A stretch of DNA of 64,000 nucleotides. Origin: Rhizobium sullae (lineage in GTDB: Bacteria > Pseudomonadota > Alphaproteobacteria > Rhizobiales > Rhizobiaceae). Location: assembly GCF_025200715.1 (NCBI RefSeq), contig NZ_CP104144.1, forward strand, positions 1,426,001 to 1,490,000, given 5' to 3'. The notes beneath the pieces are model-generated. The model searched no databases and was not told the origin of the DNA. It saw nothing but the letters and a program-made list of their open reading frames with translations. Positions 37,241 through 46,399 of the stretch are shown here, one piece after another; position 1 is the stretch's first letter, and each line of letters starts with the position of its first letter. Made by a program: the position numbers and the translations under genes.

Positions 37241-37283
37241 AGTATGCGCTCTTTTGCTCTGCCACGCGTGGTTTGCTGGCAAC
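37241..37283 (-). promoter_or_regulatory. Candidate AraC-controlled promoter of the transport operon
   Basis: On the minus strand two direct repeats, GCCAGCAAA and GGCAGAGCAAAA, occur in tandem (TTTGCT on the plus strand at 37253-37258 and 37272-37277, 19 bases apart). They sit just upstream of a possible -10 box CATACT (37246-37241) with no good -35. Direct repeats next to a weak promoter are typical for AraC activators. The 10-bp palindrome ccacgcgtgg (37262-37271) separates the repeats. Confidence 0.4.
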
Positions 37284-38237
37284 CTATACTTTTTCGCCGA
37301 CCGCGATCCCCGCCGGATAGGCACGGATTTCCCGGAAGGGGTCGCTTCGCGCCTCTGTTCCGATCTTGTGTGCGTTGCGCCGGTAGTCCGACGGCGTGCG
37401 TCTGCAGATCTTGAAGAACTGCCTGTTGAAATTGGCGATGTTGTTGAACCCGACCTCGAAGCAGATCTCGGTGATCGGACGATACGTTTGTGTGAGCAGC
37501 GAGCAGGCGGCATAGATGCGTGCGAGGATCACGTAGCGCGCGAAGGTATGACCGGTCTGGCGCTTGAAAAAGCGCGAGAAGGCCTGCGGCTCGAGACCAC
37601 AGACCCTTGCGACCGACGCCAGGTCGATGTCGTCGCTGTAGTGCTCCAGCACATAGCGCATGGCAACATCCAGCTCATGCGGCAGGTCCACCTGGGAGGA
37701 GGTTGGCGCAAGGCGCGATAGCCTGCGCCGCTCGGCGGGATTGCGCGCCAGCGCAATCATCAGCTGTAGAAAGAGCAACACGCGCTCGGCGCCGTGGGCA
37801 GCACCCATCTGCGCCAGTAACCGCCGGCCCGAAAGCGCCGTGGAGCCAAAGAATTCCACGCCGTAGACCGCATCCTCATAGAGCGGCTTTATCGTGCCGA
37901 GCTCGGGGCAGAAGGAGGCGACGCGATCGGCCCATTCAGGGGTGAACTGGATCAGCATGTCCCGGTTGCGGATGAGCTTGCCCGGTTCGATGTCGCTGAC
38001 CCAGTTGTGCGGTACGTTCGGACCCGTCAGCACCAGGCAGCCAGGCTCGAACTCGCCGATATAGTCACCCACCATCATGACGCCCGATGTCGTCCGGGTG
38101 AGATGCAGTTCGTATTCAGGATGATAGTGCCACTTCGCCCGGAAAAAGGGATAGTCATGCATGTTCCAGCGAAAGGATTCTGCTGGCGGGCAGATGATCA
38201 TCTCGAAATCGGGTACGATCCGTAAATCGGCTTTCAT
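37284..38237 (-). CDS. AraC family transcriptional regulator with cupin sensor
   Basis: 317 residues: an N-terminal cupin-like ligand domain (about 20-110; [30 protein letters not shown]) and a C-terminal double helix-turn-helix (about 195-290) with [20 protein letters not shown] and the AraC signature [20 protein letters not shown]. The start at ATG 38237 has GAGGAGG upstream; further upstream codons lie in a GC-rich leader. It is transcribed toward the polyol transport operon and likely activates it when the polyol is bound. A divergent gene set (ketose epimerase, ROK, kinase) begins 418 bases away. Confidence 0.9.
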   Translation of the reverse strand: MKADLRIVPDFEMIICPPAESFRWNMHDYPFFRAKWHYHPEYELHLTRTTSGVMMVGDYIGEFEPGCLVLTGPNVPHNWVSDIEPGKLIRNRDMLIQFTPEWADRVASFCPELGTIKPLYEDAVYGVEFFGSTALSGRRLLAQMGAAHGAERVLLFLQLMIALARNPAERRRLSRLAPTSSQVDLPHELDVAMRYVLEHYSDDIDLASVARVCGLEPQAFSRFFKRQTGHTFARYVILARIYAACSLLTQTYRPITEICFEVGFNNIANFNRQFFKICRRTPSDYRRNAHKIGTEARSDPFREIRAYPAGIAVGEKV

Positions 38238-38427
38238 CGATAACCTCCTCCCGACAGGCAGGTCTGGTGCCCCAGGCGACAATGCCGGCATGCATGCCAA
38301 AGGCGCTTGTCGTAGCCCGGCTTCCTTGAGGTAATAGCAGTTCAGACCAGGCCAACCACCGGCTCGAACACGCCATCCCACGCCCGCCTCCCCGGCGTTG
38401 CGCCTCCTATATGTTGCCTTGAAAAAC

Positions 38428-38455
38428 AAATTAGTTCATTTAGGAAAGCTGTCAA
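38428..38455 (-). promoter_or_regulatory. Promoter candidate for the AraC regulator gene
   Basis: Minus strand: TTGACA (38455-38450), a 16-base spacer and TAATTT (38433-38428), in an AT-rich island within GC-rich surroundings. The -35 is a perfect match to the sigma-70 consensus. Confidence 0.5.
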
Positions 38456-38590
38456 CAGCAATCTCGATCGATGCGGGAATGCCCGAATTCCAGCCTCTGC
38501 TGGCGCGGAAGTTGCTCGTTTGAAATGCAGTTGCAAAGCATTTGCCCATCCGCGTATCGAGTGCCGGATCGCAATCGGAACGGAATCTGC

Positions 38591-38632
38591 TTGACAGATC
38601 CAGCTGAAGTTTTATTTGTTGCATTATGCAAC
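38591..38632 (+). promoter_or_regulatory. Promoter and palindromic operator of the ketose epimerase-ROK-kinase operon
   Basis: A perfect -35 box TTGACA (38591-38596) is followed 16 bases later by TATTTG and, overlapping its end, a 15-base inverted repeat GTTGCAT-T-ATGCAAC (38618-38632). A repressor bound there would block the promoter. The ROK protein encoded two genes downstream is the likely binder, though the AraC or a LacI-type protein cannot be excluded. Confidence 0.55.
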
Positions 38633-38654
38633 ATAGTATTGGATTGGGTGAGAC

Positions 38655-39539
38655 ATGGGCCGGTTAGGTATTCATTCTTTCGTGTGGACGGGAGGGCAAA
38701 CCCAGCCCATGCTCGAGGAGGCGATGGAAAAATCCGCGTCCTGCGGCTATAACCTCATTGAATTCGCTTACCTGCGACCGGAAAATTTCGATCTCGACGC
38801 GCTCGCCAGGCGAGCCGAGGCGCTGAAACTCGACATCGCGGTCACCATGGGCCTTCCGTTCAGCCACGATGTATCGAGCGAAGATGTGGACGCGGTGCGG
38901 GCGGGCGAAGGCATGCTGGCCGACGCCATCCGCGCAGTCCGCGACATAGGCGGGAGCAAGCTCGGAGGGATCCTCTATTCGGCCCACGGGAAATATTCCC
39001 GGATGCCCACCAGAAAGGGATGGGACAGCAGTGTCGCGGCCATCGCCAAGACGGCTGATCTCGCCAAGTCTGCAGGAGTCGACCTCGTTCTCGAAGTGGT
39101 GAACCGTTTCGAGACAAATCTCCTCAACACCACCGCCCAGGGGCTCGCCTTCATCGAGCAGGTAGGCTCTACGCATGTGCGGCTGCACCTCGACACGTTT
39201 CACATGAACATCGAGGAAGCGAACCCGGCGGCGGCCATCCGCCTTGCGGGCGACAAGATCGGCTATTTCCACATTGGTGAGAGCAACCGCGGCTATCTCG
39301 GCGACGGCGTCATCAATTTCGACCTGATGTTCGATGCCTTGCTCGACATCGACTACAAGAACGACATCACATTCGAATCCTTCTCGGGCGCCGTCGTCGA
39401 TGAAGGATTGTCGCTTGCCTGCGCAATCTGGCGCGACACCTGGACCGAAAACATGCCGCTCGCGCAGCACGCGAAGCAATTCATCGACCTCAAGATGGAC
39501 GAGGCGAGACGTCGTCGCGCGACCGTTGCCCGGCCGTGA
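38655..39539 (+). CDS. Ketose 3-epimerase family protein (D-tagatose/D-psicose 3-epimerase type)
   Basis: 294 residues, xylose-isomerase-like TIM barrel. The four metal ligands of the DTE/DPE family are in place: Glu in VLEVVNRFETNLLNT, Asp in LHLDTFHMNIEEAN, His in YFHIGESNRGYLGDG and Glu in ITFESFSG. These enzymes invert C3 of ketohexoses, for example L-tagatose to L-sorbose or D-tagatose to D-sorbose. It opens a + strand operon with a ROK regulator, a PfkB kinase and a KbaZ-type protein. The substrate is suggested by the galactitol-dehydrogenase-like enzyme in the facing operon. Confidence 0.85.
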   Translation: MGRLGIHSFVWTGGQTQPMLEEAMEKSASCGYNLIEFAYLRPENFDLDALARRAEALKLDIAVTMGLPFSHDVSSEDVDAVRAGEGMLADAIRAVRDIGGSKLGGILYSAHGKYSRMPTRKGWDSSVAAIAKTADLAKSAGVDLVLEVVNRFETNLLNTTAQGLAFIEQVGSTHVRLHLDTFHMNIEEANPAAAIRLAGDKIGYFHIGESNRGYLGDGVINFDLMFDALLDIDYKNDITFESFSGAVVDEGLSLACAIWRDTWTENMPLAQHAKQFIDLKMDEARRRRATVARP

Positions 39540-39641
39540 CGGCGAAAGGTGTGGGAAAGGTTGCGTTCGGCTCATGTCGGGCGTTTCCGGCCCGGTTATG
39601 TTGTGTCAGGGGTCGGCGAAGAGAGGCAAGGAGGATCGCTC

Positions 39642-40835
39642 GTGAATGAAGTGGGCCCCATCGCGTCTCCGAGCGGGATCCGCCAGCGCAATGAACTCGC
39701 TGCGATGCGGGCGCTTTATCGTCACGGCCGCTTGAGCAGGGCGGAGCTTGCGCGCATTTTAGGCCTCAATCGCTCCTCATCCGGCCATATCATCGCCGGA
39801 TTGACGGCCGATGGCCTCGTGCGCGAGGTGGGAACCACCGAGCAGGCACAGACTGCTCACGCGGGGCGGCCGGGCATCATGCTTGAACTTAGGCCTGGAG
39901 CCGCCTTCTTTCTCGGCATCGAGATCGGCGTCGAACACATCACGGTGGTTGAGGTCGATCTCGCCTGCCGCATCGTCAACAGTCGCATGGAGCCCTTCGA
40001 CGGCCCGTCCGTCGATGTCGATACTGCAGTTTCGCGCGCGATCGCGATCGCCTTCGACACTTTGCCGGCCGACCATCTCGACCGCTGCGAAGGGTTGGGC
40101 GTCGCCGTGCCGGCGCAAATGGATCGCAAGGGACTGATCAACACCGCTCCCCTGCTCGGCTGGCAGAACATACAACTCGCCGATCTCGTGCGTGCGACCG
40201 TGCCGGCGCAAATGCCGGTCATGGTCGAGAATGACGCAAACGCCTTCGCGACCGGCGCGAGCTACGGCGCTGGCGAGGCCCATTCGGGGGTCACGCTCTA
40301 TCTCGTCATGGAGAGCGGCGTGGGCGGCGGCATCGTCGTCGATGGGACCGTTTTTCGAGGCGCGCGGGGACTTGCCGGCGAAATCGGGCATCTGCGCGTC
40401 GATGGTGCCAGTGCGCCCGGCCGCAGCCTTGAACGTGTTCTCGGGCTGGAATGCATCCTGAGCGCCTACCGTTCCGTCTCGACGCAGCCGGAACCGAGCT
40501 TCACGACCTTCCTCGCCGATGTGCGCGACCGCGTTCCGGGCGCCGTCGCCATAGCCGAAGACTGGGCGCGCGCCCTGGCTTACGGCCTGATCCAGGGCTG
40601 CAGGATCATCGATGCCGACAGGGTCGTGCTGGGTGGTTCAGTCGCCGCGCTCTATCCGCTGATGGCGGCGCGCGTCCTGCATCACATTCGCTCCATGCAG
40701 GAGGAGAGCTTTCCGCTGCCCGTGATCGAAACAAACGAGGATGAGACGGTAGGGCCGGCCTTCGGCGCTGCCTGCATGCTTCACCAGCGCTATCTCCTGA
40801 CCGACAGCGCTCGCCTTGGAGAAGATGGCGCATGA
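39642..40835 (+). CDS. ROK family transcriptional regulator (NagC/XylR type)
   Basis: 397 residues. The N-terminal winged helix-turn-helix (about 15-75) reads [20 protein letters not shown] followed by [15 protein letters not shown]; the rest is a ROK sugar-binding domain with [20 protein letters not shown] and [20 protein letters not shown]. The ROK zinc motif (GHxxx...CxCGxxGCxE) is lost: the sequence goes [20 protein letters not shown], without the cysteines, which suggests a non-catalytic sensor. I choose GTG 39642 because it is preceded by AAGGAGGA; the open frame begins 31 codons earlier without a ribosome site. Its stop overlaps the kinase start (ATGA). Confidence 0.85.
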   Translation: MNEVGPIASPSGIRQRNELAAMRALYRHGRLSRAELARILGLNRSSSGHIIAGLTADGLVREVGTTEQAQTAHAGRPGIMLELRPGAAFFLGIEIGVEHITVVEVDLACRIVNSRMEPFDGPSVDVDTAVSRAIAIAFDTLPADHLDRCEGLGVAVPAQMDRKGLINTAPLLGWQNIQLADLVRATVPAQMPVMVENDANAFATGASYGAGEAHSGVTLYLVMESGVGGGIVVDGTVFRGARGLAGEIGHLRVDGASAPGRSLERVLGLECILSAYRSVSTQPEPSFTTFLADVRDRVPGAVAIAEDWARALAYGLIQGCRIIDADRVVLGGSVAALYPLMAARVLHHIRSMQEESFPLPVIETNEDETVGPAFGAACMLHQRYLLTDSARLGEDGA

Positions 40836-41815
40836 CACCGACCGCGTTTGCTCCCGACGCCCTTGGACCAACGATAACGATCGGCGAGATCCTCGTCGAG
40901 ATCATGGCGACGGATCGCGGTGCGGGCTTCCTCGAGCCGATCACGCTCATAGGCCCCTACCCCAGCGGAGCGCCGGCGATCTTCATCGATCAATGCGCGA
41001 GAATCGGCGGTTCGGCCGGCATCATCGGCTGCGTGGGCAACGACGACTTCGGCCGCGTCAACGTCGCGCGCCTGCGCGCCGACGGCGCCGACGTCTCGGC
41101 CATTTCGACGAGCCCCGAGTTTCCGACCGGCAGCGCCTTCGTGCGCTACCGGCATGACGGTTCGCGCGATTTCGTCTTCAACATCGCAAGATCCGCCGCC
41201 GCCCAGATCGACCTTACCCCCGCAGCGCGCGCGCTCATTGCCCGGTCGGGGCACCTGCATGTGATGGGGACCGCCTTTGCGATACCCGGCGCCGCTAGGA
41301 TTATCGAGCATGCGATCACGGCGATCACGGCGCGCGGCGGCAGCATCTCCTTCGATCCGAATGTCCGCAAGGAGTTGCTCGGCCAAGCCGAAACCCGCGC
41401 ACGCTTCGCAAGGCTCGTCGATATCGCCGACCTGATCCTCCCGTCCGGAGAAGAGCTGTTCGTTGCGGCCGGCATGGAAGCCGAAAGCGAGGCGGTCCAA
41501 GCACTCCTCGGGCGCAACGCCAGCGAAGTGGCGCTCAAGCGCGGCGCCGACGGTTCGACCGTCTTCACACGGGACGGCAGACGCATCGACTGCCCGGCCT
41601 TTGCTGTCGAGGAAATCGATCCGACCGGCGCCGGAGACTGCTTCGGTGGCGCCTATGTCGCGTGCCGCCGGCTCGGTATGCCGATCGAACAGGCGCTCAC
41701 CTACGCCAATGCCGCCGGCGCCCGCAATGTCACCGCCAAGGGGCCGATGGAGGGAGCCGGCACCCGCGCCGAGCTCGACGCCTTCATCGCCGCTACACCG
41801 GAACGCCGCACATGA
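40832..41815 (+). CDS. PfkB family sugar kinase, tagatose-kinase-like
   Basis: 327 residues of the PF00294 family. It has an N-terminal [15 protein letters not shown] with the substrate segment [18 protein letters not shown], the middle [10 protein letters not shown], and the C-terminal [19 protein letters not shown] with the catalytic base Asp. Homologous kinases beside KbaZ-family genes in Agrobacterium phosphorylate D-tagatose to D-tagatose 6-phosphate. It overlaps both neighbours by 4 bases (ATGA), so ROK, kinase and KbaZ-type protein are made in fixed proportion. It is unlike the other PfkB kinase at 27.8 kb in the N-terminal third. Confidence 0.85.
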   Translation: MTPTAFAPDALGPTITIGEILVEIMATDRGAGFLEPITLIGPYPSGAPAIFIDQCARIGGSAGIIGCVGNDDFGRVNVARLRADGADVSAISTSPEFPTGSAFVRYRHDGSRDFVFNIARSAAAQIDLTPAARALIARSGHLHVMGTAFAIPGAARIIEHAITAITARGGSISFDPNVRKELLGQAETRARFARLVDIADLILPSGEELFVAAGMEAESEAVQALLGRNASEVALKRGADGSTVFTRDGRRIDCPAFAVEEIDPTGAGDCFGGAYVACRRLGMPIEQALTYANAAGARNVTAKGPMEGAGTRAELDAFIAATPERRT

Positions 41816-43098
41816 CATCCGTTCTCGACAACTTGGCTCGCAGCCGGCGCGCGGGCAGCCCCGCCGGCATCACGTCCGTTTGCTCGGCTCATCCCATCGT
41901 GATCCGTGCTGCGCTCCGGCATGGCGTGCTTCGCGACGGTGCGGTATTGATCGAGGCGACCTGCAATCAGGTCAACCAGTTCGGCGGGTACACCGGCTTG
42001 AAGCCCAGTGATTTTGTGGCACTGGTGGAACGGATCGCCAGCGAAGAGGGTCTGCCGCCAGACAAGGTCATCCTCGGAGGCGATCATCTTGGTCCCAATC
42101 CATGGCGCGGAGAATCTGCCGAGGTCGCCATGAACAAGGCCGAAGAGATGATCGCGGCCTATGTCGAGGCCGGCTTCCGCAAGCTCCACCTCGATACGTC
42201 TATGGGCTGCGCGGGCGAACCGGTCGCGCTCGACGACGCTATGACCGCGGGGCGCGCAGTGAGGCTGGCGGCCGTGGCGGAACGGTGCGCGGCCTCTACG
42301 GGCGGCGAGCCGCCGGTCTATGTCATCGGCACCGAAGTACCGCCACCCGGCGGCGCCAATCATGTGATCACCGCGCTCGAGCCGACGAACATCGACGCGG
42401 CGCGCAAGACTATTGCGCTGCATAGGACGCGGTTTGACGAAGCGGGCCTCGGCAAGGCCTTCGCCCGCGTGCTGGCGCTCGTCGTCCAGCCCGGGGTCGA
42501 ATTCGGCAATGAAAATGTCATTGTCTACAACCGGGCGAGAGCGCACACCCTTTGCGCGCTGCTCGGCGAGGAGCCCGCGCTCGTCTACGAGGCGCATTCG
42601 ACTGATTACCAGGGCGCGGTGGCGCTGCGCGAACTCGTCGAGGACGGGTTCGCCATCCTCAAGGTCGGGCCGGAATTGACGTTTGCGCTGCGCGAGGCGC
42701 TCTACGGCCTCGACCTGATCGCCAGCGACTCCGTCATCGGCTATCCGAGCCGAAACCTCATGGCCGTGATGGAGGCGTTGATGCGAGAGGAGCCCGGCCA
42801 CTGGAAGGGCCACTATCACGGTTCTAAGGCCGAGCAGCATATCCTGCGGCACTACTCCTATTCCGATCGTATTCGCTACTACTGGAATCACCCGGCGGCG
42901 GAGGCCGCCGTCTTGCGGCTCGCGAGAGCGCTCGACCACCGGATTATCCCGGCACCTCTTTTCCGGCAGCATCTGCCCCGTTTGGTAGGACACGCAGGAA
43001 AGCCGCTTAACCCGCAGGAATTGCTGATCGATGCCGTGCGGGCGGTCCTCGAGGAATACCAGAGCGCCCATCAACCCGGCCCTCAATCCTTGGCATGA
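41812..43098 (+). CDS. KbaZ/GatZ family protein (PF08013), tagatose-6-phosphate epimerase or aldolase subunit
   Basis: 428 residues, a typical length. The start [20 protein letters not shown] at 41812 is preceded by the overlapping kinase stop. Characteristic stretches are [38 protein letters not shown] and [20 protein letters not shown]. In enterobacteria GatZ/KbaZ supports the GatY/KbaY aldolase. No GatY/KbaY gene is present here, and stand-alone members in Agrobacterium epimerise D-tagatose 6-phosphate at C4 to D-fructose 6-phosphate. That second role fits this locus best: kinase then epimerase, ending in central metabolism. Confidence 0.85.
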   Translation: MTSVLDNLARSRRAGSPAGITSVCSAHPIVIRAALRHGVLRDGAVLIEATCNQVNQFGGYTGLKPSDFVALVERIASEEGLPPDKVILGGDHLGPNPWRGESAEVAMNKAEEMIAAYVEAGFRKLHLDTSMGCAGEPVALDDAMTAGRAVRLAAVAERCAASTGGEPPVYVIGTEVPPPGGANHVITALEPTNIDAARKTIALHRTRFDEAGLGKAFARVLALVVQPGVEFGNENVIVYNRARAHTLCALLGEEPALVYEAHSTDYQGAVALRELVEDGFAILKVGPELTFALREALYGLDLIASDSVIGYPSRNLMAVMEALMREEPGHWKGHYHGSKAEQHILRHYSYSDRIRYYWNHPAAEAAVLRLARALDHRIIPAPLFRQHLPRLVGHAGKPLNPQELLIDAVRAVLEEYQSAHQPGPQSLA

Positions 43099-43102
43099 TC
43101 CC

Positions 43103-43128
43103 GACGGAAGCATGCTGCTTCCTCCGTC
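43103..43128. terminator. Stem-loop between convergent operons
   Basis: GGAAGC-ATGCT-GCTTCC (43106-43111 and 43117-43122) with flanking gac/gtc arms forms a stable hairpin in the 46-base gap between the KbaZ-type gene and the 3' end of the Gfo/Idh/MocA gene. It probably ends transcription from both sides, although there is no long T-run. Confidence 0.45.
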
Positions 43129-43144
43129 GAGGGGAACCGCCGCT

Positions 43145-44308
43145 CTATTTGTAGTCCACCCATATCCCTCCAGCATCGGCAGAGCGCACGCAGTTTTCAA
43201 CCCAGCGCACCCCTTCAAGACCCGCATCTATGTCCGGGAAAACGAGATTCCGGACGCCTGCGGGAGCAAGTCGGCTATTTCCGCTGATCGCGAGGTCGAA
43301 GCGGCGGTAAAGGTTCGCCCAAGCCTCGAACAGGCCCTCCGGATGTCCGCCGCCGATGCGGTCGTCGATCCGTGCTTCCGGATAAAGGTAATCCATGCCG
43401 CGTTCGAGGACGCGGACCGGTTCGCCCTGGATCTCGTAGGAGAGCTGGTTCGGCCGCTCGTCCCACCATTCGATGCTCGCCTTCTCGCCGACGATGCGTA
43501 CCTTTTGTCCGTGCATAGAGCCGGCGTTGACGGCGCTCGACCAGACCGTAGCAATGGCACCGTTGTCGTATTCCATCAGCGTAACGGCATTGTCTTCCAG
43601 CGGCGCGCGGCTTTTGACGAAGCTCTGCCGGGTACACATCAGCCGCTTGATCTTCAAATGCGGCAGGATCACTTCCGAGATATAGAGCGGGTGCGTACCG
43701 ACATCGCCGAGCACATAGCTTGGGCCTGCGAACCTCGGATCGACGCGCCAACGCGTGGAAGGATTCTGCTCCTCAACGGGCGCACTGTGAAAACCATGGG
43801 CAAATTGCAGATTGACGATGCGGATCTCGCCGAGATCGCCGTTCTTCACCATGGCCCGTGCCTGCTCGATCATCTGATGACCGGCATAGCCGTAGGTAAC
43901 GCCGACGATCTTACCGCGCGCCTGCGACAGCGCCTTCAGCTCTTCCGCTTCGGAGACGGTGAAGCAGAGCGGCTTTTCGCAGATGACATGCAGGCCGTGT
44001 TCGAGCGCTGCCGTGCAGATCGCAAAATGGGTGTTGTTCGGCGTGGCGATCGACACCGCCTCAATGCCATCCGGCCGTTCAGCCTCTGCAGCGAACATCG
44101 CCACGTAGTCCGGATAGCTGCGAGCCTCGTCAAGGCCGAGCTCGACACCGAAAGCGCGCCCACGCTCCGGATCGATATCGAATGCACCGGCTGTGAGTTC
44201 GAACGTGCTGTCCCTTAGCGCTGCCGAGCGGTGGATATAGCCGATCTGGCTGCCACGTCCGCCGCCCACCATGCCCCAGCGGATCGGCCTTGTCTTGCTT
44301 GCTGACAT
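43145..44308 (-). CDS. Gfo/Idh/MocA family oxidoreductase
   Basis: 387 residues. N-terminal Rossmann NAD(P) domain begins IRWGMVGGGRGSQIGYIHRS and includes VSIATPNNTHFAICTAALEH and the signature ICEKPLCFTVSEAEEL with the catalytic Lys-Pro pair. The C-terminal half is the beta-sheet substrate domain; DPRFAGPSYVLGDVGTHPLY contains the conserved Gly-Asp-x-Gly-x-His. By family it oxidises a sugar, inositol or sugar acid hydroxyl with NAD. It is the third gene of a minus-strand operon of two sugar-isomerase-like proteins, so it may act with them on an inositol- or inosose-like substrate. Confidence 0.85.
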   Translation of the reverse strand: MSASKTRPIRWGMVGGGRGSQIGYIHRSAALRDSTFELTAGAFDIDPERGRAFGVELGLDEARSYPDYVAMFAAEAERPDGIEAVSIATPNNTHFAICTAALEHGLHVICEKPLCFTVSEAEELKALSQARGKIVGVTYGYAGHQMIEQARAMVKNGDLGEIRIVNLQFAHGFHSAPVEEQNPSTRWRVDPRFAGPSYVLGDVGTHPLYISEVILPHLKIKRLMCTRQSFVKSRAPLEDNAVTLMEYDNGAIATVWSSAVNAGSMHGQKVRIVGEKASIEWWDERPNQLSYEIQGEPVRVLERGMDYLYPEARIDDRIGGGHPEGLFEAWANLYRRFDLAISGNSRLAPAGVRNLVFPDIDAGLEGVRWVENCVRSADAGGIWVDYK

Positions 44309-44326
44309 GTTCAGTCTCCTCTTGTC

Positions 44327-45250
44327 TTAGAAGCCGACTGACCGGAGGTAGTCGCGACTTTCCTTCACGTCTTGGAGGCTTCCTGCCACCCTCTGCGGAT
44401 CGCGTTCCTGTTCGACGGTGATGAAACCGTGATAGCCGATCTCCTCAAGCACCTGCTTCACGGCCGGATAATCGATGACACCGCGCCCGATCGGGCACAT
44501 GACCCCTTCAGCGCAGGCCGCGAAGAAACGGATCTTCTCGCCGAGCACGCGCTCGAACACGGCCCGGTCGATATCCTTGAAGTGCACATAGTCGAGCCGG
44601 GCCGCGTAGCGGCGCAGTGTCTTAACCGGATTCATGCCGGCATAATAAGTGTGGCCGGTGTCGAGGCAAAAGCCTGCGATTTCTGCCGGGACATCGCTTG
44701 CGATCCGCTCTATCTCATCAGCAAATTCGACGTAGCCGCCGGCATGGGGATGGATGACAGCGCGAACGCCATATCGGCTCCTGGCAAGTGCGGCGATTGC
44801 CTTGATGTTGGCGACCATGCCGGCCCAGGCTTCGTCGGAAAGCCGAGGCGCTCGATCAAAATGACCCGCGGCATAATCCCGTTCGTCATGACCCCAGTCC
44901 ATGACGGTCAGGTAAGGCGTCTTAAACTGCTGTCCTGCAACTTGAGCGGGCTGCGGTAACCTGGTGATAACAGCGCAGATTTCGTCCGTCTGGCGCAGCA
45001 GGTTCTCCCGGTTGGCCGGAGAGACGAGATCGTCGAAAATCGTGCCGGCGACGATGAAAAGGCCGCGCTCGGCAAGCGCCTTTCCCACCTGTTGATGATC
45101 GAGCGGTACGTAGCCGTAGGGGCCGAGTTCGAGGCCACCATAGCCGGCGGCGGCCGCCTCATCGAAGACGCGCTCCCAGGCCGGCAGGTTCGGATTATTG
45201 ACGTCGTCGACCCCCCAGCAGCATGGAGCGGTCGTGATGGTGATGGTCAT
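44327..45250 (-). CDS. Sugar phosphate isomerase/epimerase family TIM barrel (IolE/MocC-like)
   Basis: 307 residues, AP-endonuclease-2/xylose-isomerase fold. The start MTITITTAPCCWGVDDVNNP resembles IolE-type inosose dehydratases (CCWGV). Metal-site candidates are HPHAGGYVEFADEI, FCLDTGHTYYAGM, VHFKDIDR and the late Glu in TVEQERDPQ. It lies 18 bases upstream of the Gfo/Idh/MocA gene in the same operon. MocC-like proteins act in rhizopine breakdown and IolE in inositol breakdown; either is a possible model, but no other iol or moc gene is present in the window. Confidence 0.75.
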   Translation of the reverse strand: MTITITTAPCCWGVDDVNNPNLPAWERVFDEAAAAGYGGLELGPYGYVPLDHQQVGKALAERGLFIVAGTIFDDLVSPANRENLLRQTDEICAVITRLPQPAQVAGQQFKTPYLTVMDWGHDERDYAAGHFDRAPRLSDEAWAGMVANIKAIAALARSRYGVRAVIHPHAGGYVEFADEIERIASDVPAEIAGFCLDTGHTYYAGMNPVKTLRRYAARLDYVHFKDIDRAVFERVLGEKIRFFAACAEGVMCPIGRGVIDYPAVKQVLEEIGYHGFITVEQERDPQRVAGSLQDVKESRDYLRSVGF

Positions 45251-45293
45251 GGGGTTATTCCTCGCAAAGGGCCGGTCATGTCGTGGTCTTTGC

Positions 45294-46208
45294 TCAAGTG
45301 CCCTTTACCGGCCAATACTTGTCGACATATTTCTGGATCTCGGAGCGCATGAAGCGGCCGGATGCATCGGCCCGGTCTTCCCAGCCGAAAACGCAAGCCG
45401 TGACGATGCCGTCAAAGCCGATCTTGGCCAGCGACCCGAAGAAGACATCCCAGTCGATCTCGCCCTGATGCATGTCCATGTGCTGGTGGATCGTCACCTT
45501 CGCACCGGGAGGATTGATGATGTAGCGAAGGCCGGACGAGGCCTTGTGGTTATAGGTGTCGGCCACGTGGACGTGGGCGATCATCGGACCGGCCTCTTCG
45601 ATCATCCTCGCCATGTTGTCGCCGAAGTAGAAAGTATGCGGGGCGCAATAGAGGAACTTGACATTCTTCGAGCCGATGGTCTTCAGCATGTCGAGCGCCG
45701 GATGAAGCGTCTCGCACCAGTCTTCCGGATGCGGTTCCATGTTGAGGGTCACGCCGTGCTTTTCGAAGACCGGCACCAGTTCCTCGATCGACCGCCACCA
45801 GGCGGCCTCGCTGGATTCGTGCGTATAGTGCCCGCCGCAGCAATTCGACTTGTGGCCGCGATCGGGCGACGGGCCGCGGCCGAACTCCGAGTTCATCGTA
45901 TCGCAACCCATCTCGACGGCGATCTCGATGGCCTGCTTCCAGTAACCGACCGCGGCCACCCGCTCGTCTTCATGCGGGCTTGCCCAGCGGTACATCGGAA
46001 GCAGCGAGGCGAGTTTGACGCCGTGATCTGCAAGCGCCATCTTGAACTGAGCAATCCGCTCCTTGTGGGCGCGCGGGCGCACCCACCAAGGCAAAAAATC
46101 ATCCCGCGGCGACAGCTCGATATAGTCGTAGCCGAGCTCTGCCGCCTTCCGGCAAAGCTCGTTCGGGCCAAGATGGCGATGCATGTGCGGGTCGAGTGCG
46201 ATTTTCAT
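45294..46208 (-). CDS. Sugar phosphate isomerase/epimerase family TIM barrel
   Basis: 304 residues, first gene of the minus-strand operon. It starts MKIALDPHMHRHLGPNELCR, and its TIM-barrel metal residues are likely in TLNMEPHPEDWCETLH, HVHVADTYNHKAS and the later HQHMDMHQGEIDW, a notably histidine-rich set. Start ATG 46208 is fixed by GGAGGAG 4 bases upstream; the longer frame runs into the regulatory region. It is a different branch from its neighbour at 44.3 kb and from the ketose epimerase at 38.7 kb. Its exact substrate cannot be assigned. Confidence 0.75.
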   Translation of the reverse strand: MKIALDPHMHRHLGPNELCRKAAELGYDYIELSPRDDFLPWWVRPRAHKERIAQFKMALADHGVKLASLLPMYRWASPHEDERVAAVGYWKQAIEIAVEMGCDTMNSEFGRGPSPDRGHKSNCCGGHYTHESSEAAWWRSIEELVPVFEKHGVTLNMEPHPEDWCETLHPALDMLKTIGSKNVKFLYCAPHTFYFGDNMARMIEEAGPMIAHVHVADTYNHKASSGLRYIINPPGAKVTIHQHMDMHQGEIDWDVFFGSLAKIGFDGIVTACVFGWEDRADASGRFMRSEIQKYVDKYWPVKGT

Positions 46209-46329
46209 GATGTCTCCTCCTTCATCCGACAGCATTCGGGCCAGCGAACGATCTAGCTTGGCTTCGGTATCTCCTCCCGAATTACCGGCGAGATTACGCG
46301 TGCTTGCGGGCCACGAGCCAATGCTTCCT

Positions 46330-46345
46330 TGATCAAATTTGATCA
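46330..46345. promoter_or_regulatory. Perfect 16-bp palindrome, likely LacI-family operator
   Basis: TGATCAAATTTGATCA is identical to its own reverse complement and lies between the divergent LacI-type gene and the isomerase operon, 55 bases before the regulator start. A palindrome of this size at such a place is the expected operator, here with an A/T centre instead of the CG centre common in LacI operators. Confidence 0.65.
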
Positions 46346-46399
46346 TTGACCTTGTGCCGCGCAGATGCTGAAGTTCGTCACGGGAGACGGAATAAAACC

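Larger units (their letters stand above)
38238..38654. other. Divergent regulatory region between araC-like gene and ketose epimerase gene
   Basis: No gene is visible in these 417 bases. Both flanking genes need promoters here, and one candidate for each is listed separately. The predicted AraC transcript would have an untranslated leader of about 185 bases, longer than usual, in which I see no known riboswitch. Confidence 0.5.

Noticed and set aside
40790..41818. 342-codon frame opposite the PfkB kinase gene
   Set aside because: The + strand has full kinase motifs and overlapping operon starts; the antisense frame is a GC-driven artefact.
41701..43227. 508-codon frame antisense to the KbaZ-type gene
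   Set aside because: It is the shadow of two real + strand genes and has no recognisable domain.
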